A stretch of DNA of 64,000 nucleotides from contig JAFMGZ010000006.1 in assembly GCA_017854855.1 (NCBI GenBank), positions 1 to 64,000 of the forward strand, given 5' to 3'. How positions within the stretch are numbered: position 1 is the stretch's first letter; every line of letters begins with the position of its first letter. The DNA comes from Sulfitobacter sp. (GTDB lineage: Bacteria > Pseudomonadota > Alphaproteobacteria > Rhodobacterales > Rhodobacteraceae). Below, one piece after another: positions 8,391 to 16,786 of this stretch. The notes under the pieces were generated by a model. The model had not been told where the DNA came from. It saw only the letters and a program-made list of their open reading frames with translations, and searched no databases. The translations under genes and the position numbers were made by a program.

Positions 8391-8409
8391 GTAGTTAACT
8401 GCATGAAAA
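8384..8409. promoter_or_regulatory. 26-bp dyad, likely operator upstream of the ABC transporter
   Basis: The outer arms TTTTCATG (8384-8391) and CATGAAAA (8402-8409) are perfect reverse complements. The central ten bases continue the symmetry around GTTAAC with one mismatch, so 12 of 13 base pairs agree. It lies 112 bp upstream of the ATPase start codon. The size and symmetry fit a dimeric helix-turn-helix regulator; no regulator gene lies in the transporter operon. Confidence 0.55.
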
Positions 8410-8521
8410 GCAGTTGGGAGTTTCTCGTTGTAAATTTTGGCACAAGATTGCACAGTTGAGGAAGCTGAAAGAAAACTGACCGGTTGCATAGAACGCTGGC
8501 GGAAAAAAGGGATGTATCGCA

Positions 8522-9616
8522 ATGACAACAGCCGACGGTGCCTTCGTCGCATTTGATCGTGTGCAAAAGAGTTACGATGGGGAAACATTGGTCGTCAAAG
8601 ACCTGAACCTGTCCTTGCCGAAAGGCGAATTTCTGACAATGCTTGGGCCCTCCGGCTCTGGCAAGACGACCTGCCTGATGATGTTGGCGGGGTTTGAGAC
8701 AGCCACGCATGGTGACATCCTGCTGGACGGCGTTTCGATCAACAATATTCCGCCGCATAAACGTGGGATCGGCATGGTTTTCCAAAACTATGCGCTGTTT
8801 CCGCATATGACCGTGGCAGAGAACCTTTCGTTCCCCCTTGAAGTACGCAAATTTGGCAAGTCCGAGCGTGAAGAGAAAATCAAGCGGGCGCTTGATATGG
8901 TCCAGATGGGCAGCTTTGCAGGGCGTCGCCCTGCGCAATTGTCGGGTGGTCAGCAACAGCGGATCGCCTTGGCCCGCGCCTTGGTGTTTGAACCTGAACT
9001 GGTTCTGATGGACGAACCGCTGGGTGCCTTGGACAAGCAGCTGCGCGAGACGTTGCAGTTTGAGATCACCAATCTGGCGCATCAGCTGGGGATCACCACG
9101 GTTTACGTGACGCATGACCAGACAGAGGCGCTGACGATGTCAGACCGTGTCGCGGTATTTGACGACGGTCGCATCCAGCAATTGGCACCGCCAGACGAGC
9201 TGTATGAAAAACCGCTCAATAGTTTTGTGGCTCAGTTCATCGGGGAAAATAATACCCTCGACGGTGTCGTGCAGGAGATCAAGGGCGATACATGTATCGT
9301 CAAACTGGACAGCGGCGACATCATCGATGCGGTGCCTGTCAATGTCTCTGCCGTGGGGGAGCGGACCAAAGTGTCGATCCGCCCAGAGCGGGTCGAATTC
9401 AAGAGCGAGCGTTTGCAGAAAGACGCGCATACGCTCAAGGCAGAAGTGCTTGAGTTTATCTATATGGGCGATATCTTTCGGACCCGTCTGCGGGTTGCCG
9501 GGACAGATCAGTTCGTGATCAAGACACGCAACGCGCCCGACCAGCAGCGCCTGAAACCAGGCGAGATGATTGAAATCGGCTGGCTGGCTGAAGATTGTCG
9601 CGCGCTTGACGCATAA
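8522..9616 (+). CDS. ABC transporter ATP-binding protein, polyamine/opine type (PotA-like)
   Basis: This 364-residue protein is the cytoplasmic ATPase of a binding-protein-dependent importer. Walker A (GPSGSGKTT) lies at residues 42-50, followed by the Q-loop (MVFQNYALFP), the signature LSGGQQQR, Walker B (LVLMDEP) and the switch histidine (VTHDQTEALTMSD). The C-terminal 90 residues form a TOBE domain, as in PotA. It is the first gene of a four-gene transporter operon (ATPase, binding protein, two permeases). The 89-bp gap to the binding-protein gene contains a stem-loop. A 26-bp dyad upstream may be its operator. Substrate class is inferred from PotABCD similarity and could be a polyamine or another amino compound. 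Confidence 0.9.
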   Translation: MTTADGAFVAFDRVQKSYDGETLVVKDLNLSLPKGEFLTMLGPSGSGKTTCLMMLAGFETATHGDILLDGVSINNIPPHKRGIGMVFQNYALFPHMTVAENLSFPLEVRKFGKSEREEKIKRALDMVQMGSFAGRRPAQLSGGQQQRIALARALVFEPELVLMDEPLGALDKQLRETLQFEITNLAHQLGITTVYVTHDQTEALTMSDRVAVFDDGRIQQLAPPDELYEKPLNSFVAQFIGENNTLDGVVQEIKGDTCIVKLDSGDIIDAVPVNVSAVGERTKVSIRPERVEFKSERLQKDAHTLKAEVLEFIYMGDIFRTRLRVAGTDQFVIKTRNAPDQQRLKPGEMIEIGWLAEDCRALDA

Positions 9617-9638
9617 GGCGCAGAGCGCACGATAAAGA

Positions 9639-9671
9639 CCAAGGGGCAGGTGGCCCGGGCCGAACCCTTGG
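9639..9671 (+). other. Intercistronic stem-loop between ATPase and binding-protein genes
   Basis: CCAAGGG (9639-9645) pairs with CCCTTGG (9665-9671). The loop itself contains a ten-base palindrome (GGCCCGGGCC, 9652-9661). It may separate expression of the ATPase from that of the binding protein. No T run follows, so it is not a clear terminator. Confidence 0.35.
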
Positions 9672-9705
9672 ACGAACAAACCGGGTAATAATTCAGGAGT
9701 TACCT

Positions 9706-10818
9706 ATGAAAACCACAATGAAACTGATGGCAACATCGTGCTTGACGCTGACCGCCTCCATGGCGTTCGCGGATGGTCACATGGCCAACGAAATGACAAT
9801 CGTAAGCTGGGGCGGTGCCTATTCCGCATCGCAGCAGAACGCCTATCACGCGCCTTACATGGAAAAGACCGGCATCAACATCATCAATGATGAATCCTCT
9901 TCCGAGGCCGTGGCCAAACTGCGCGCCATGAACGAAGCGGGCAACGTCACCTGGGATCTGGTCGATGTTGAAGCCGCAGACGCCATCCGTCTTTGCGACG
10001 AAGGTCTTGCCGTAGAAATCGACGCAGACGAAGTGCTGGCAGCCGCACCAGATGGCACATCTGCCACAGACGATTTCGGCGCTTCGCTGATCTCAGATTG
10101 CTTTATCCCGCAGATCGTCTTTTCGACGACATTCGGCTATCGCACAGACATGGTCCCTGCCGGCACAGAGCCGCCAAAGGGCGCATGTGACGTATTCGAT
10201 CTGGCGAAATATCCAGGCAAGCGTTCGCTGAACCGCAACCCGATTGCGAACATGGAGTGGGCGCTTCTGTGTGACGGCGTTGCATATGCAGACGTCTATG
10301 ACCTGCTGGAAACCGAAGAAGGCCAAGCGCGCGCTTTTGCCAAGCTCGATACCATCAAGGACCAGACAATCTGGTGGACAGCCGGTGCAGAAACACCACA
10401 GCTTCTGGCTGACGGCGAAATCTTTATGGGTTCAACCTATAACGGCCGTCTGTTCAGCGTGATCGCAGAACAAGGTCAGCCCGTTGGCATGGCGTGGGAC
10501 TGGCAGATGTTTGACCTGGACGGTTGGGTCATTCCATCGGGCCTGTCCGATGATCGCATGGCCCGCGTTCTGGACTATGTGAACTTTGCGACAGACACAC
10601 AGCGTCTGGCGGATCAGGCCAAGTATATCTCTTATGGTCCGGCACGTGCATCTTCTGCACCGCTGGTCGGGGATCATGCGACATTGGGTATCCCAATGGC
10701 ACCGCATATGCCGACTGACCCTGCAAACGCAGAGAATACTTTCTACAACAACTACACATGGTGGGCTGACTACCGCGACGATCTGGACGCAAAATTCCAG
10801 GCGTGGCTGTCCAAGTAA
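9706..10818 (+). CDS. Periplasmic solute-binding protein (PotD/PotF family)
   Basis: This 370-residue protein starts with a Sec signal peptide cleaved probably after AFA (about residue 22), followed by a type II periplasmic binding fold. The start of the mature protein (MTIVSWGGAYSASQQNAY) is typical of the spermidine/putrescine and opine-like binding proteins that go with PotABC transporters. It captures substrate in the periplasm and delivers it to the two permeases encoded downstream. AGGAG precedes the ATG. A stem-loop right after the stop codon should stabilise its mRNA or damp read-through into the permease genes, as is usual for binding-protein genes. Confidence 0.88.
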   Translation: MKTTMKLMATSCLTLTASMAFADGHMANEMTIVSWGGAYSASQQNAYHAPYMEKTGINIINDESSSEAVAKLRAMNEAGNVTWDLVDVEAADAIRLCDEGLAVEIDADEVLAAAPDGTSATDDFGASLISDCFIPQIVFSTTFGYRTDMVPAGTEPPKGACDVFDLAKYPGKRSLNRNPIANMEWALLCDGVAYADVYDLLETEEGQARAFAKLDTIKDQTIWWTAGAETPQLLADGEIFMGSTYNGRLFSVIAEQGQPVGMAWDWQMFDLDGWVIPSGLSDDRMARVLDYVNFATDTQRLADQAKYISYGPARASSAPLVGDHATLGIPMAPHMPTDPANAENTFYNNYTWWADYRDDLDAKFQAWLSK

Positions 10819-10828
10819 GCCAGACTTT

Positions 10829-10855
10829 TGGGGCACCGCATCAGGTGGTGCCCCA
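10829..10855 (+). terminator. Stem-loop after the binding-protein gene (attenuator or mRNA stabiliser)
   Basis: A 9-bp GC-rich stem (10829-10837 with 10847-10855, nine-base loop) lies 10 bp after the stop codon and is followed by ATTTAAACT. Such hairpins often set a high binding-protein to permease ratio. The U-tract is weak, so partial read-through is expected. Confidence 0.5.
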
Positions 10856-10927
10856 TTTAAACTATTCGACCTCAAATGACCGGCTGATCATAACGGCGGG
10901 CTAAAGACACAGATCGAGGGAAATTTC

Positions 10928-12445
10928 ATGTCTGACAAGATGATGGCCGCCGATGGCCGACCACTGAAGGCATCCCTGAACCGGGCCCTGCGGCGGCAAA
11001 AGCTCAGAGCTTTGGCTCTTATCGCACCGCTTCTTTTGTTTATCGTCATCACCTTTGTGATGCCCATTGCGGATATGCTTTTCCGCTCTGTAGAAAACGA
11101 AATTGTAAGCGAGACACTGCCGCGCACCACCATTGCATTGCAAGAGTGGGACGAAAGTAGCGCAACACCGCCCGGTGAACCTGTGTTTGCAGCCCTTTAC
11201 ACCGATATGGCGCTGGCAACTGAATACAAGACACATACCCGTTTGGGCAGCCGCCTGAATTATGAGATGACCGGCATTTCGTCGCTATTTCGAAAATCCG
11301 GCCGAGGTGTCGGAAAGTTTGACACCGACGTCTACACCAAAGCATTTCAGGACAGCAACGCGGCCTATGCCGATCCTGCACAATGGGCCAGCTGGATGGC
11401 CGATGAAACTGTGCGCGGGCAACTGCCCATGACCGCAGACGCCTATGACGCCTGGGCGGCCATGCTGATCAGCGAAGAAGGCGATGTGCCAGCAGAGGAA
11501 ACACCATGGGATTTCGTCTTTACCGCCCTCTATCTTGAGGCGTCGGCGGGGGCGACACTGCCTGTCGATGTTGATGTTTCTTCGGTTGAGCCGGTTTCGC
11601 TGATGGCGCAATTTGAAAAAATCGATGAGGATTGGGCCGACCCAGAGGTCTGGCGCACGATCAAGATCTATTCGCCCCGTTATACAAATGGCTATTTCCT
11701 GAATTCAGTCGACCTTATGAAAGGTGCAGACGGGATAGAGGAACGCCCCGAGAACGAACAGATCTATATCACCCTTTTTGTGCGCACGATGATCATGTCG
11801 CTGTCTATCATGGGCATGTGCGTGCTGCTGGGCTATCCGATTGCCTGGATTTTGGCCAACCTTCCAAGCCGGACCGCGAATTTGCTGATGATTTTGGTGT
11901 TGCTGCCATTCTGGACGTCGCTGTTGGTACGGACATCTGCATGGAAGGTGTTGCTGCAGCAAGAAGGCGTCATAAATGACATCCTGGTTTGGATCGGGCT
12001 GGTGGCTGATGATAATCGATTGCAGATGATCAACAACCAGACCGGTACGATCATTGCGATGACGCATATCTTGCTGCCCTTCATGATCTTGCCGCTCTAT
12101 TCGGTGATGAAGACCATTCCGCCAAGCTATCTGAGAGCCGCCAAATCGCTTGGCGCTACGGATTGGACGGCCTTCTGGAGGGTGTATTTCCCGCAGTCTG
12201 TGCCGGGGATCGGCGCGGGATGTATCCTCGTGTTTATTCTGTCAATCGGGTATTACATCACCCCCGAATTGGTGGGCGGCACCAAGGGTGTCTTTATCTC
12301 GAACCGGATCGCCTATCACATTTCCAGCTCTTTGAACTGGGGTCTGGCCGCAGCATTGGGTACGATCTTGTTGGTCATCGTCATGCTGCTGTACTGGGTC
12401 TACGACAAGATCGTCGGCATCGATAACGTAAAATTGGGAGGCTGA
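10928..12445 (+). CDS. ABC transporter permease (PotB-like) with a large extra periplasmic region
   Basis: This 505-residue inner-membrane permease is much longer than E. coli PotB (275 residues). A first membrane segment (about residues 30-55) is followed by roughly 225 mostly polar residues before the usual permease core begins near residue 285. The core has five further membrane segments and the EAA loop (SYLRAAKSLGATDWTAFW) that docks on the ATPase. The inserted region contains no obvious known motif and, from topology, should lie in the periplasm, where it could contact the binding protein or substrate. Its stop is 3 bp from the next permease start. GAGGGAAA precedes the ATG. Confidence 0.85.
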   Translation: MSDKMMAADGRPLKASLNRALRRQKLRALALIAPLLLFIVITFVMPIADMLFRSVENEIVSETLPRTTIALQEWDESSATPPGEPVFAALYTDMALATEYKTHTRLGSRLNYEMTGISSLFRKSGRGVGKFDTDVYTKAFQDSNAAYADPAQWASWMADETVRGQLPMTADAYDAWAAMLISEEGDVPAEETPWDFVFTALYLEASAGATLPVDVDVSSVEPVSLMAQFEKIDEDWADPEVWRTIKIYSPRYTNGYFLNSVDLMKGADGIEERPENEQIYITLFVRTMIMSLSIMGMCVLLGYPIAWILANLPSRTANLLMILVLLPFWTSLLVRTSAWKVLLQQEGVINDILVWIGLVADDNRLQMINNQTGTIIAMTHILLPFMILPLYSVMKTIPPSYLRAAKSLGATDWTAFWRVYFPQSVPGIGAGCILVFILSIGYYITPELVGGTKGVFISNRIAYHISSSLNWGLAAALGTILLVIVMLLYWVYDKIVGIDNVKLGG

Positions 12446-12448
12446 GAC

Positions 12449-13342
12449 ATGTCTGGATTGCCACCATATGCATCTACCGGCCAACGTGTCTGGTACTATA
12501 GTTTTCGCGTGATTTGCGGGTTGATCTTCTTCTTCCTTATTGCACCGATCATGGTCATCGTGCCCTTGTCGTTCAACGCGCAAGACTTCTTTACCTTCAC
12601 GCCGGAAATGCTTTCCTTTGATCCTGCGGGTTACTCGACCAAACATTATCAGGACTTCTTTACGAATTCCGACTGGCAATTGGCGCTGAGCAACTCGCTG
12701 AAGATTGCGCCGGTGGCCACTTTGCTTTCGGTGTCCCTGGGAACGCTGGCCGCCATTGGGCTGAGCCAGAGCCATGTGCCGTTTCGACGGGCGATCATGG
12801 CTGTGCTGATCTCTCCGATGATCGTGCCGCTGATCATTTCGGCGACGGGAATGTATTTCTTTTACTCCAACCCCTATATCCCGACGCCCTTTGGCAAGAT
12901 TGAACTGCCATTCACGCTGACGGGTACCTATTGGGGCGTCGTGTTGGCCCATGCGGCGTTGGGCATTCCTTTTGTGATCATCACCGTGACCGCCACATTG
13001 GTGGGCTTTGACCAGTCCTTGACCCGTGCAGCGGCGAATATGGGGGCCAATCCGGTTACGACGTTTTTCCGTGTCCAGATGCCTTTGATCTTGCCGGGTG
13101 TGGTGTCGGGGGGGCTCTTTGCCTTTATCACCTCATTCGACGAAGTGGTTGTCGTGCTCTTTGTTGGCTCCGCTGGGCAAAAAACACTGCCGTGGCAGAT
13201 GTTCACGGGCCTGCGCGAACAGATCAGCCCGACGATCCTCGCTGTGGCGACCCTTTTGATCGCCATCTCGATTGTGCTGCTCTTTGTTGTTGAGTTGCTG
13301 CGCCGCAGGTCCGAACGGCTTCGCGGCATGTCGCCAAGTTAA
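12449..13342 (+). CDS. ABC transporter permease (PotC/PotI-like)
   Basis: This 297-residue protein is the second transmembrane subunit of the importer, with six predicted membrane segments. The cytoplasmic EAA loop reads LTRAAANMGANPVTTFFRV. It closes the transporter operon and converges on the isomerase gene, with only 5 bp between the stop codons. A strong hairpin spans that junction. Confidence 0.88.
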   Translation: MSGLPPYASTGQRVWYYSFRVICGLIFFFLIAPIMVIVPLSFNAQDFFTFTPEMLSFDPAGYSTKHYQDFFTNSDWQLALSNSLKIAPVATLLSVSLGTLAAIGLSQSHVPFRRAIMAVLISPMIVPLIISATGMYFFYSNPYIPTPFGKIELPFTLTGTYWGVVLAHAALGIPFVIITVTATLVGFDQSLTRAAANMGANPVTTFFRVQMPLILPGVVSGGLFAFITSFDEVVVVLFVGSAGQKTLPWQMFTGLREQISPTILAVATLLIAISIVLLFVVELLRRRSERLRGMSPS

Positions 13343-13344
13343 GC

Positions 13345-13370
13345 CTGTCAGCCCGCAACCGGGCTGACAG
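13345..13370. terminator. Hairpin between convergent transporter and catabolic operons
   Basis: CTGTCAGCCCG (13345-13355) pairs perfectly with its complement at 13360-13370 across a four-base loop. It begins 2 bp after the permease stop codon and overlaps the last codons of the minus-strand gene. T runs are weak on both sides, so it is a probable rather than certain bidirectional terminator. Confidence 0.6.
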
Positions 13371-14097
13371 TCCAAAGTTTTCCGGGGGTTGCACCGTGTT
13401 GTGTGATCCCCGCCAGACCCAGCATATGCCAGGCCAGCACCTGATTGCTGGACAAGACCGGTCTTCCGATCTCTGCTTCGATCTCGTCTATCACGTCAAG
13501 CGTGCGCAGATTGGTACAGGATAAAAATATCCCCTCGCATTCGTGATCTTGCGCCATGCCCAAGGCGGCATCCTTGAGCGACTGAGGCGAGATCCGCACG
13601 ACATTTGCCTCAATAGGTTCGTTGAAACTGCCAAAGCGAACAGCTGTGATTCCCGCACCAGCCAGAACATCGCGCAGGCGGTCAGAAATGCTGGCGATAT
13701 AGGGGCTGATCAGGCCAATTTTGCGCAGGTTCAGGGCGCGGCAGGCGGCGATCAAGGCGGAAACCGGATTCGTGACATGGTCGGTCGGAACGCCTGCCTT
13801 GATCAGTTCTGCCACCCGGTCCGTGCCGATCTGCGCAGAGGCAGAGGTGCAGCCATATCCGACCGACGCCAACTGTGGGCCGCGCGGCAGCAAGGTCGCG
13901 GCATCGGTCAATTTGCCTTCCATTGCGGCGATGAATTCGACGCTCAACTCAATGCCTGACGGGACGCGGCTGACAAGCAGTTCCACATCTTTGGGCAGCA
14001 GCCAGCGCATGTCGCGTTCAAGGGTTTCATCCGATTGAAGGACGACCAGCCCCAATTGTGTGGGGCGATCACTGGAGAGGGTATAATTCAGGTCCAT
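13348..14097 (-). CDS. Asp/Glu racemase superfamily protein (EutA / arylmalonate decarboxylase / maleate isomerase type)
   Basis: This 249-residue cytosolic protein belongs to the cysteine-dependent racemase/isomerase superfamily. The two catalytic-type cysteines are Cys83 (VGYGCTSAS) and Cys194 (LSCTNLRT), the layout of maleate cis-trans isomerase and EutA of ectoine utilisation. It is the last gene of a three-gene operon. Its ATG overlaps the stop codon of the M24 hydrolase by one base (TAATG), so translation is probably coupled. Within the operon it most likely isomerises or racemises an intermediate of an amino compound. Ectoine-type use is possible, but the rest of that pathway is absent here. 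Confidence 0.75.
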   Translation of the reverse strand: MDLNYTLSSDRPTQLGLVVLQSDETLERDMRWLLPKDVELLVSRVPSGIELSVEFIAAMEGKLTDAATLLPRGPQLASVGYGCTSASAQIGTDRVAELIKAGVPTDHVTNPVSALIAACRALNLRKIGLISPYIASISDRLRDVLAGAGITAVRFGSFNEPIEANVVRISPQSLKDAALGMAQDHECEGIFLSCTNLRTLDVIDEIEAEIGRPVLSSNQVLAWHMLGLAGITQHGATPGKLWTVSPVAG

Positions 14098-15257
14098 TAC
14101 AATGTCCGTATCTCTTTGGATTGCGCAGACGACAGATATTCCGCGCCGGTTTCAGTGATGAGGATGTCCTCCTCATGCACCATGATTTTCCCGTCTGGTA
14201 GGGCCACACCCGGTTCAAGGGTCAAAACCATACCGGGTTCCAGCACAGTGTCATCCTGCGGGATGATCGAGGGCCATTCTGTCAGCTGCATCCCCAACCC
14301 ATGCCCCAAACGCCCGGCATCTGATCCGGTCTGCCCAGGGTTGGCGATGTCGTTCATCGCGTGGAACAGATCACGGATCAGGGCACCAGGACGTGCCAAA
14401 TCAAAGGCAGATTGCGTGGCCTCTATCAGGCGGGCATGGGCCGCGGCCACCTGCGGACTTGGGGGGCCGATGCTATAGTTGCGATCAAAATCGCAAAAAT
14501 AGCCGTCCCAGACCAGCCCGGTGTCCAGCATCAAGACATCGCCCCGGCAAAGCGGCGCGTCGGAGGCGGGCGAGATGACGTCGCCGTAACCGCCCGTTCC
14601 CGCACCCCCGGCCAGATAGGGGACCCAATCGGCACCTTCCTCCAGACAAAGCCTTTGGAAGTCGCGGAAAACGGCTGAAAGAGCGGTCCCCGTTGAGGCA
14701 ATCTCGTGAACGCGGTCAAAGGCGCGGTCAGCTATGGCTGTGGCCATGCGGATCTTGGCAATTTCCGCCTCGGACTTGACCAAGCGCAGCCTGCGCGTGA
14801 TCTGTGCATCGGAACAGAGCTGCCCTTGTGGCAACAAGGACTCCAACCGTTTCAGATCCGACAGGGGCATCCGCAGATGGCTTTCCATCTGGTCCGCAAC
14901 GCCGATCCGCCCGTTTCCGGGCGCCACATCGGCCAAGGTCCGTGCCAAGAGGCCAATGCCATCATCATCGTAATCAGGGGCCTGCCAGGTCCGAATATCG
15001 GTGATCCAGGTCTGCCCCATCAGATAGGCCCCGATGGACGGGATCACGGCGATGGGGTCACCCGATGCAGGCACCACGACAAACCAGGGCCGCGTGGGGC
15101 TTTCCCAAAAACGGGTCAGAAAACCCGTGTAATACCGCACCTCGGGTTCGGTCGTCATAAGCAGCGCGTTCAGACCGGCATCCTGCATCATGGCTTGGGC
15201 ACGCCGCACACGGTCCTTGAATTCTGCCGGGTCAAACCCTCTGGTGGCCGGGTTCAT
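14097..15257 (-). CDS. M24-family hydrolase (Xaa-Pro peptidase / ectoine hydrolase DoeA-like)
   Basis: This 386-residue protein has a creatinase-type N-terminal domain and a pita-bread M24 catalytic domain. The expected dinuclear-metal ligands are visible: Asp245 and Asp256 (in DTGLVWDGYFCD), His319 (GHGLG), Glu348 (LTLEPG) and Glu362 or Glu363 (HEED). Members hydrolyse Xaa-Pro dipeptides, creatine or cyclic amidines such as ectoine. Its start codon overlaps the PLP enzyme's stop codon (ATGA) and its stop overlaps the isomerase start. The neighbours make hydrolysis of an imported small amide or amidine more likely than general peptide turnover. Confidence 0.8.
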   Translation of the reverse strand: MNPATRGFDPAEFKDRVRRAQAMMQDAGLNALLMTTEPEVRYYTGFLTRFWESPTRPWFVVVPASGDPIAVIPSIGAYLMGQTWITDIRTWQAPDYDDDGIGLLARTLADVAPGNGRIGVADQMESHLRMPLSDLKRLESLLPQGQLCSDAQITRRLRLVKSEAEIAKIRMATAIADRAFDRVHEIASTGTALSAVFRDFQRLCLEEGADWVPYLAGGAGTGGYGDVISPASDAPLCRGDVLMLDTGLVWDGYFCDFDRNYSIGPPSPQVAAAHARLIEATQSAFDLARPGALIRDLFHAMNDIANPGQTGSDAGRLGHGLGMQLTEWPSIIPQDDTVLEPGMVLTLEPGVALPDGKIMVHEEDILITETGAEYLSSAQSKEIRTL

Positions 15258-16300
15258 CCGGCGGGCTCTTCGCTCAGCACGACCATCACCCGCGACGAGG
15301 GGCTCAGGCCGAAGTCGGGTGCGCGGGCGGAGGCGGCCAACAGACCGGCAATCCCTGCCGCGCCAGAGGGGGAGGACGGCAGGCCCGCATGAGCACTGGC
15401 GTCATTGCCGGCATCGCCTTCTGCCTCTGTGATGGTCATGAAGATATCGGCATCGCGGGCCAACCCCTTTAGCGCGATCAAAGAGGGTTCCTTGCAATCC
15501 AGCCGTCCCATTTTTGACTCTGGGCCGGTGGTGGCTTGCGGCGCACCAGCCGCAATCGATGCAAAAAGGGCTGGTGCGACCTCAGGCTCTACCACGATGA
15601 TTTTCGGGTCTTTCCCCCATATCTTGCGGGCATAGACCGCACAGGCAGCGGCAAGCCCGCCGACGCCTGCTTGCAGGAAAATATGGGTCGGGGGCTGCGG
15701 CATCTGCCGTGATGCTTCTTCCATCAAGACCAGATACCCTTCCATCAGGCGGTGAGGGCGTTCGAAATAGCCCGGCCAGGAACTGTCAGACAACAAGGTC
15801 CAGCCATTCTCTTGGGCGGCTTGGGCGGCACCCTTCATGCTGTCTTCGTAAATTGCGCCGTGCCGACGGACCTCAGCGCCATGCGACCGCAGTCGGTCGG
15901 CAAAGCTTTCGGGGACTGTATCAGCAAGGAAAATAACCGCCCTTGCCCCAAAGGCAGCGGCACCAGCGGCAACAGACAGCCCATGATTTCCTGCACTTGC
16001 GGTGACATAGGTTTGTCCGCTGGCCTGGCCTGACTGTGCATCATGGGCGATGACATAGGCGGCACCCAGGGCCTTGAAACTGCCAAGGCCCATACGCTGG
16101 CGTTCGTCCTTGATGTGCAAACTCTCGCATCCGACCTGTGCGGCCAGAGAGGGGCAAGCGACCAATGGCGTTTCGCCCGCAGCCGGGCATCGCGTCAATA
16201 ATGCGCGGGGTGCCTCGGCATTGTCACTTGGCCAGGGAACGTCGGATAATTCCGCCAGAAGAGCGGTGCGCAGAGCGGTGTTGTTTTTCATAATATCCAT
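15254..16300 (-). CDS. PLP-dependent ammonia-lyase-like enzyme (diaminopropionate ammonia-lyase / EutB type)
   Basis: This 348-residue protein is a fold-type II PLP enzyme. The cofactor-binding lysine is Lys76 in the sequence ERQRMGLGSFKALGAAYV, which resembles diaminopropionate ammonia-lyase more than threonine dehydratase. The glycine-rich phosphate loop appears as AGVGGLAAA. It is about 50 residues shorter than E. coli DpaL. Members remove ammonia from 2,3-diaminopropionate, serine or threonine analogues. It is the first gene of the operon with the M24 hydrolase and isomerase. The start is uncertain between Met1 and Met4. The substrate is inferred only as a small diamino or hydroxyamino acid. 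Confidence 0.78.
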   Translation of the reverse strand: MDIMKNNTALRTALLAELSDVPWPSDNAEAPRALLTRCPAAGETPLVACPSLAAQVGCESLHIKDERQRMGLGSFKALGAAYVIAHDAQSGQASGQTYVTASAGNHGLSVAAGAAAFGARAVIFLADTVPESFADRLRSHGAEVRRHGAIYEDSMKGAAQAAQENGWTLLSDSSWPGYFERPHRLMEGYLVLMEEASRQMPQPPTHIFLQAGVGGLAAACAVYARKIWGKDPKIIVVEPEVAPALFASIAAGAPQATTGPESKMGRLDCKEPSLIALKGLARDADIFMTITEAEGDAGNDASAHAGLPSSPSGAAGIAGLLAASARAPDFGLSPSSRVMVVLSEEPAG

Positions 16301-16360
16301 GCAACAAGGCTAGCACGGCCCATCTCCGTGAGGAATATCATTTGATGCGCGAAGAGACGG

Positions 16361-16786
16361 TTAGGCGGTTTTAGCCTGTGCCGCGCTCAGCATCTGGCCC
16401 AGCTTTTGCAGTTGTTGTTTTGTCAGCGGCTTGTTGAGGAAATCATGCACGATCGAAAAGCTTTTTGCCCGCTCTTCGTCTTTGGGGTTCAGGGACGTGG
16501 TGAGCATGACAACAATGGGGCATAGATCCTGCGCAAAACGGTCTGTTGCTGCCTCAAGAAATTCAAACCCATCCATCCGTGGCATGTTGATATCAAGCAG
16601 GATCAAATCCGGTTTCGGGTTCGCTGCATCGGAAAGGTATTCTAGCGCCTCGACGGCATCCATGAACTGGATCAGGTTGCGCACCATGCCGGACCTGGTG
16701 ACGATCCTGTGATAAATCATCTGATCAATGTCACTGTCATCAATCATCATCAGGTTTTCGATTTGGAAGCCGTCTGTGGTCGTCAT
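16361..16786 (-). CDS. Single-domain response regulator (CheY/Rcp1-like)
   Basis: This 141-residue protein consists only of a receiver domain. The acidic pocket is Asp16-Asp17, the phosphoacceptor is Asp65 (LLDINMPRMDG), the switch Thr lies in VVMLTTS and the conserved Lys in FLNKPLT. It has no output domain, so it must act by protein contact or as a phosphorelay intermediate. Its ATG overlaps the stop codon of the upstream histidine kinase (ATGA), which identifies its partner. Confidence 0.88.
   Translation of the reverse strand: MTTTDGFQIENLMMIDDSDIDQMIYHRIVTRSGMVRNLIQFMDAVEALEYLSDAANPKPDLILLDINMPRMDGFEFLEAATDRFAQDLCPIVVMLTTSLNPKDEERAKSFSIVHDFLNKPLTKQQLQKLGQMLSAAQAKTA

Larger units (their letters stand above)
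8074..8521. other. 448-bp intergenic region with minus-strand signals and a dyad operator
   Basis: This AT-richer gap separates qorA from the ABC transporter. It contains a minus-strand hairpin terminator (8129-8166), a possible minus-strand microprotein gene (8199-8390) and a 26-bp near-perfect dyad (8384-8409). The last part carries the leader and ribosome binding site (AAGGGA) of the transporter ATPase at 8522. I do not recognise a riboswitch or tRNA. Confidence 0.5.

Noticed and set aside
13348-16300. Complete ectoine-degradation locus
   Set aside because: Only relatives of EutA, DoeA and EutB are present; cyclodeaminase, deacetylase, transaminase and dehydrogenase genes are absent and the PLP motif is closer to diaminopropionate lyase.
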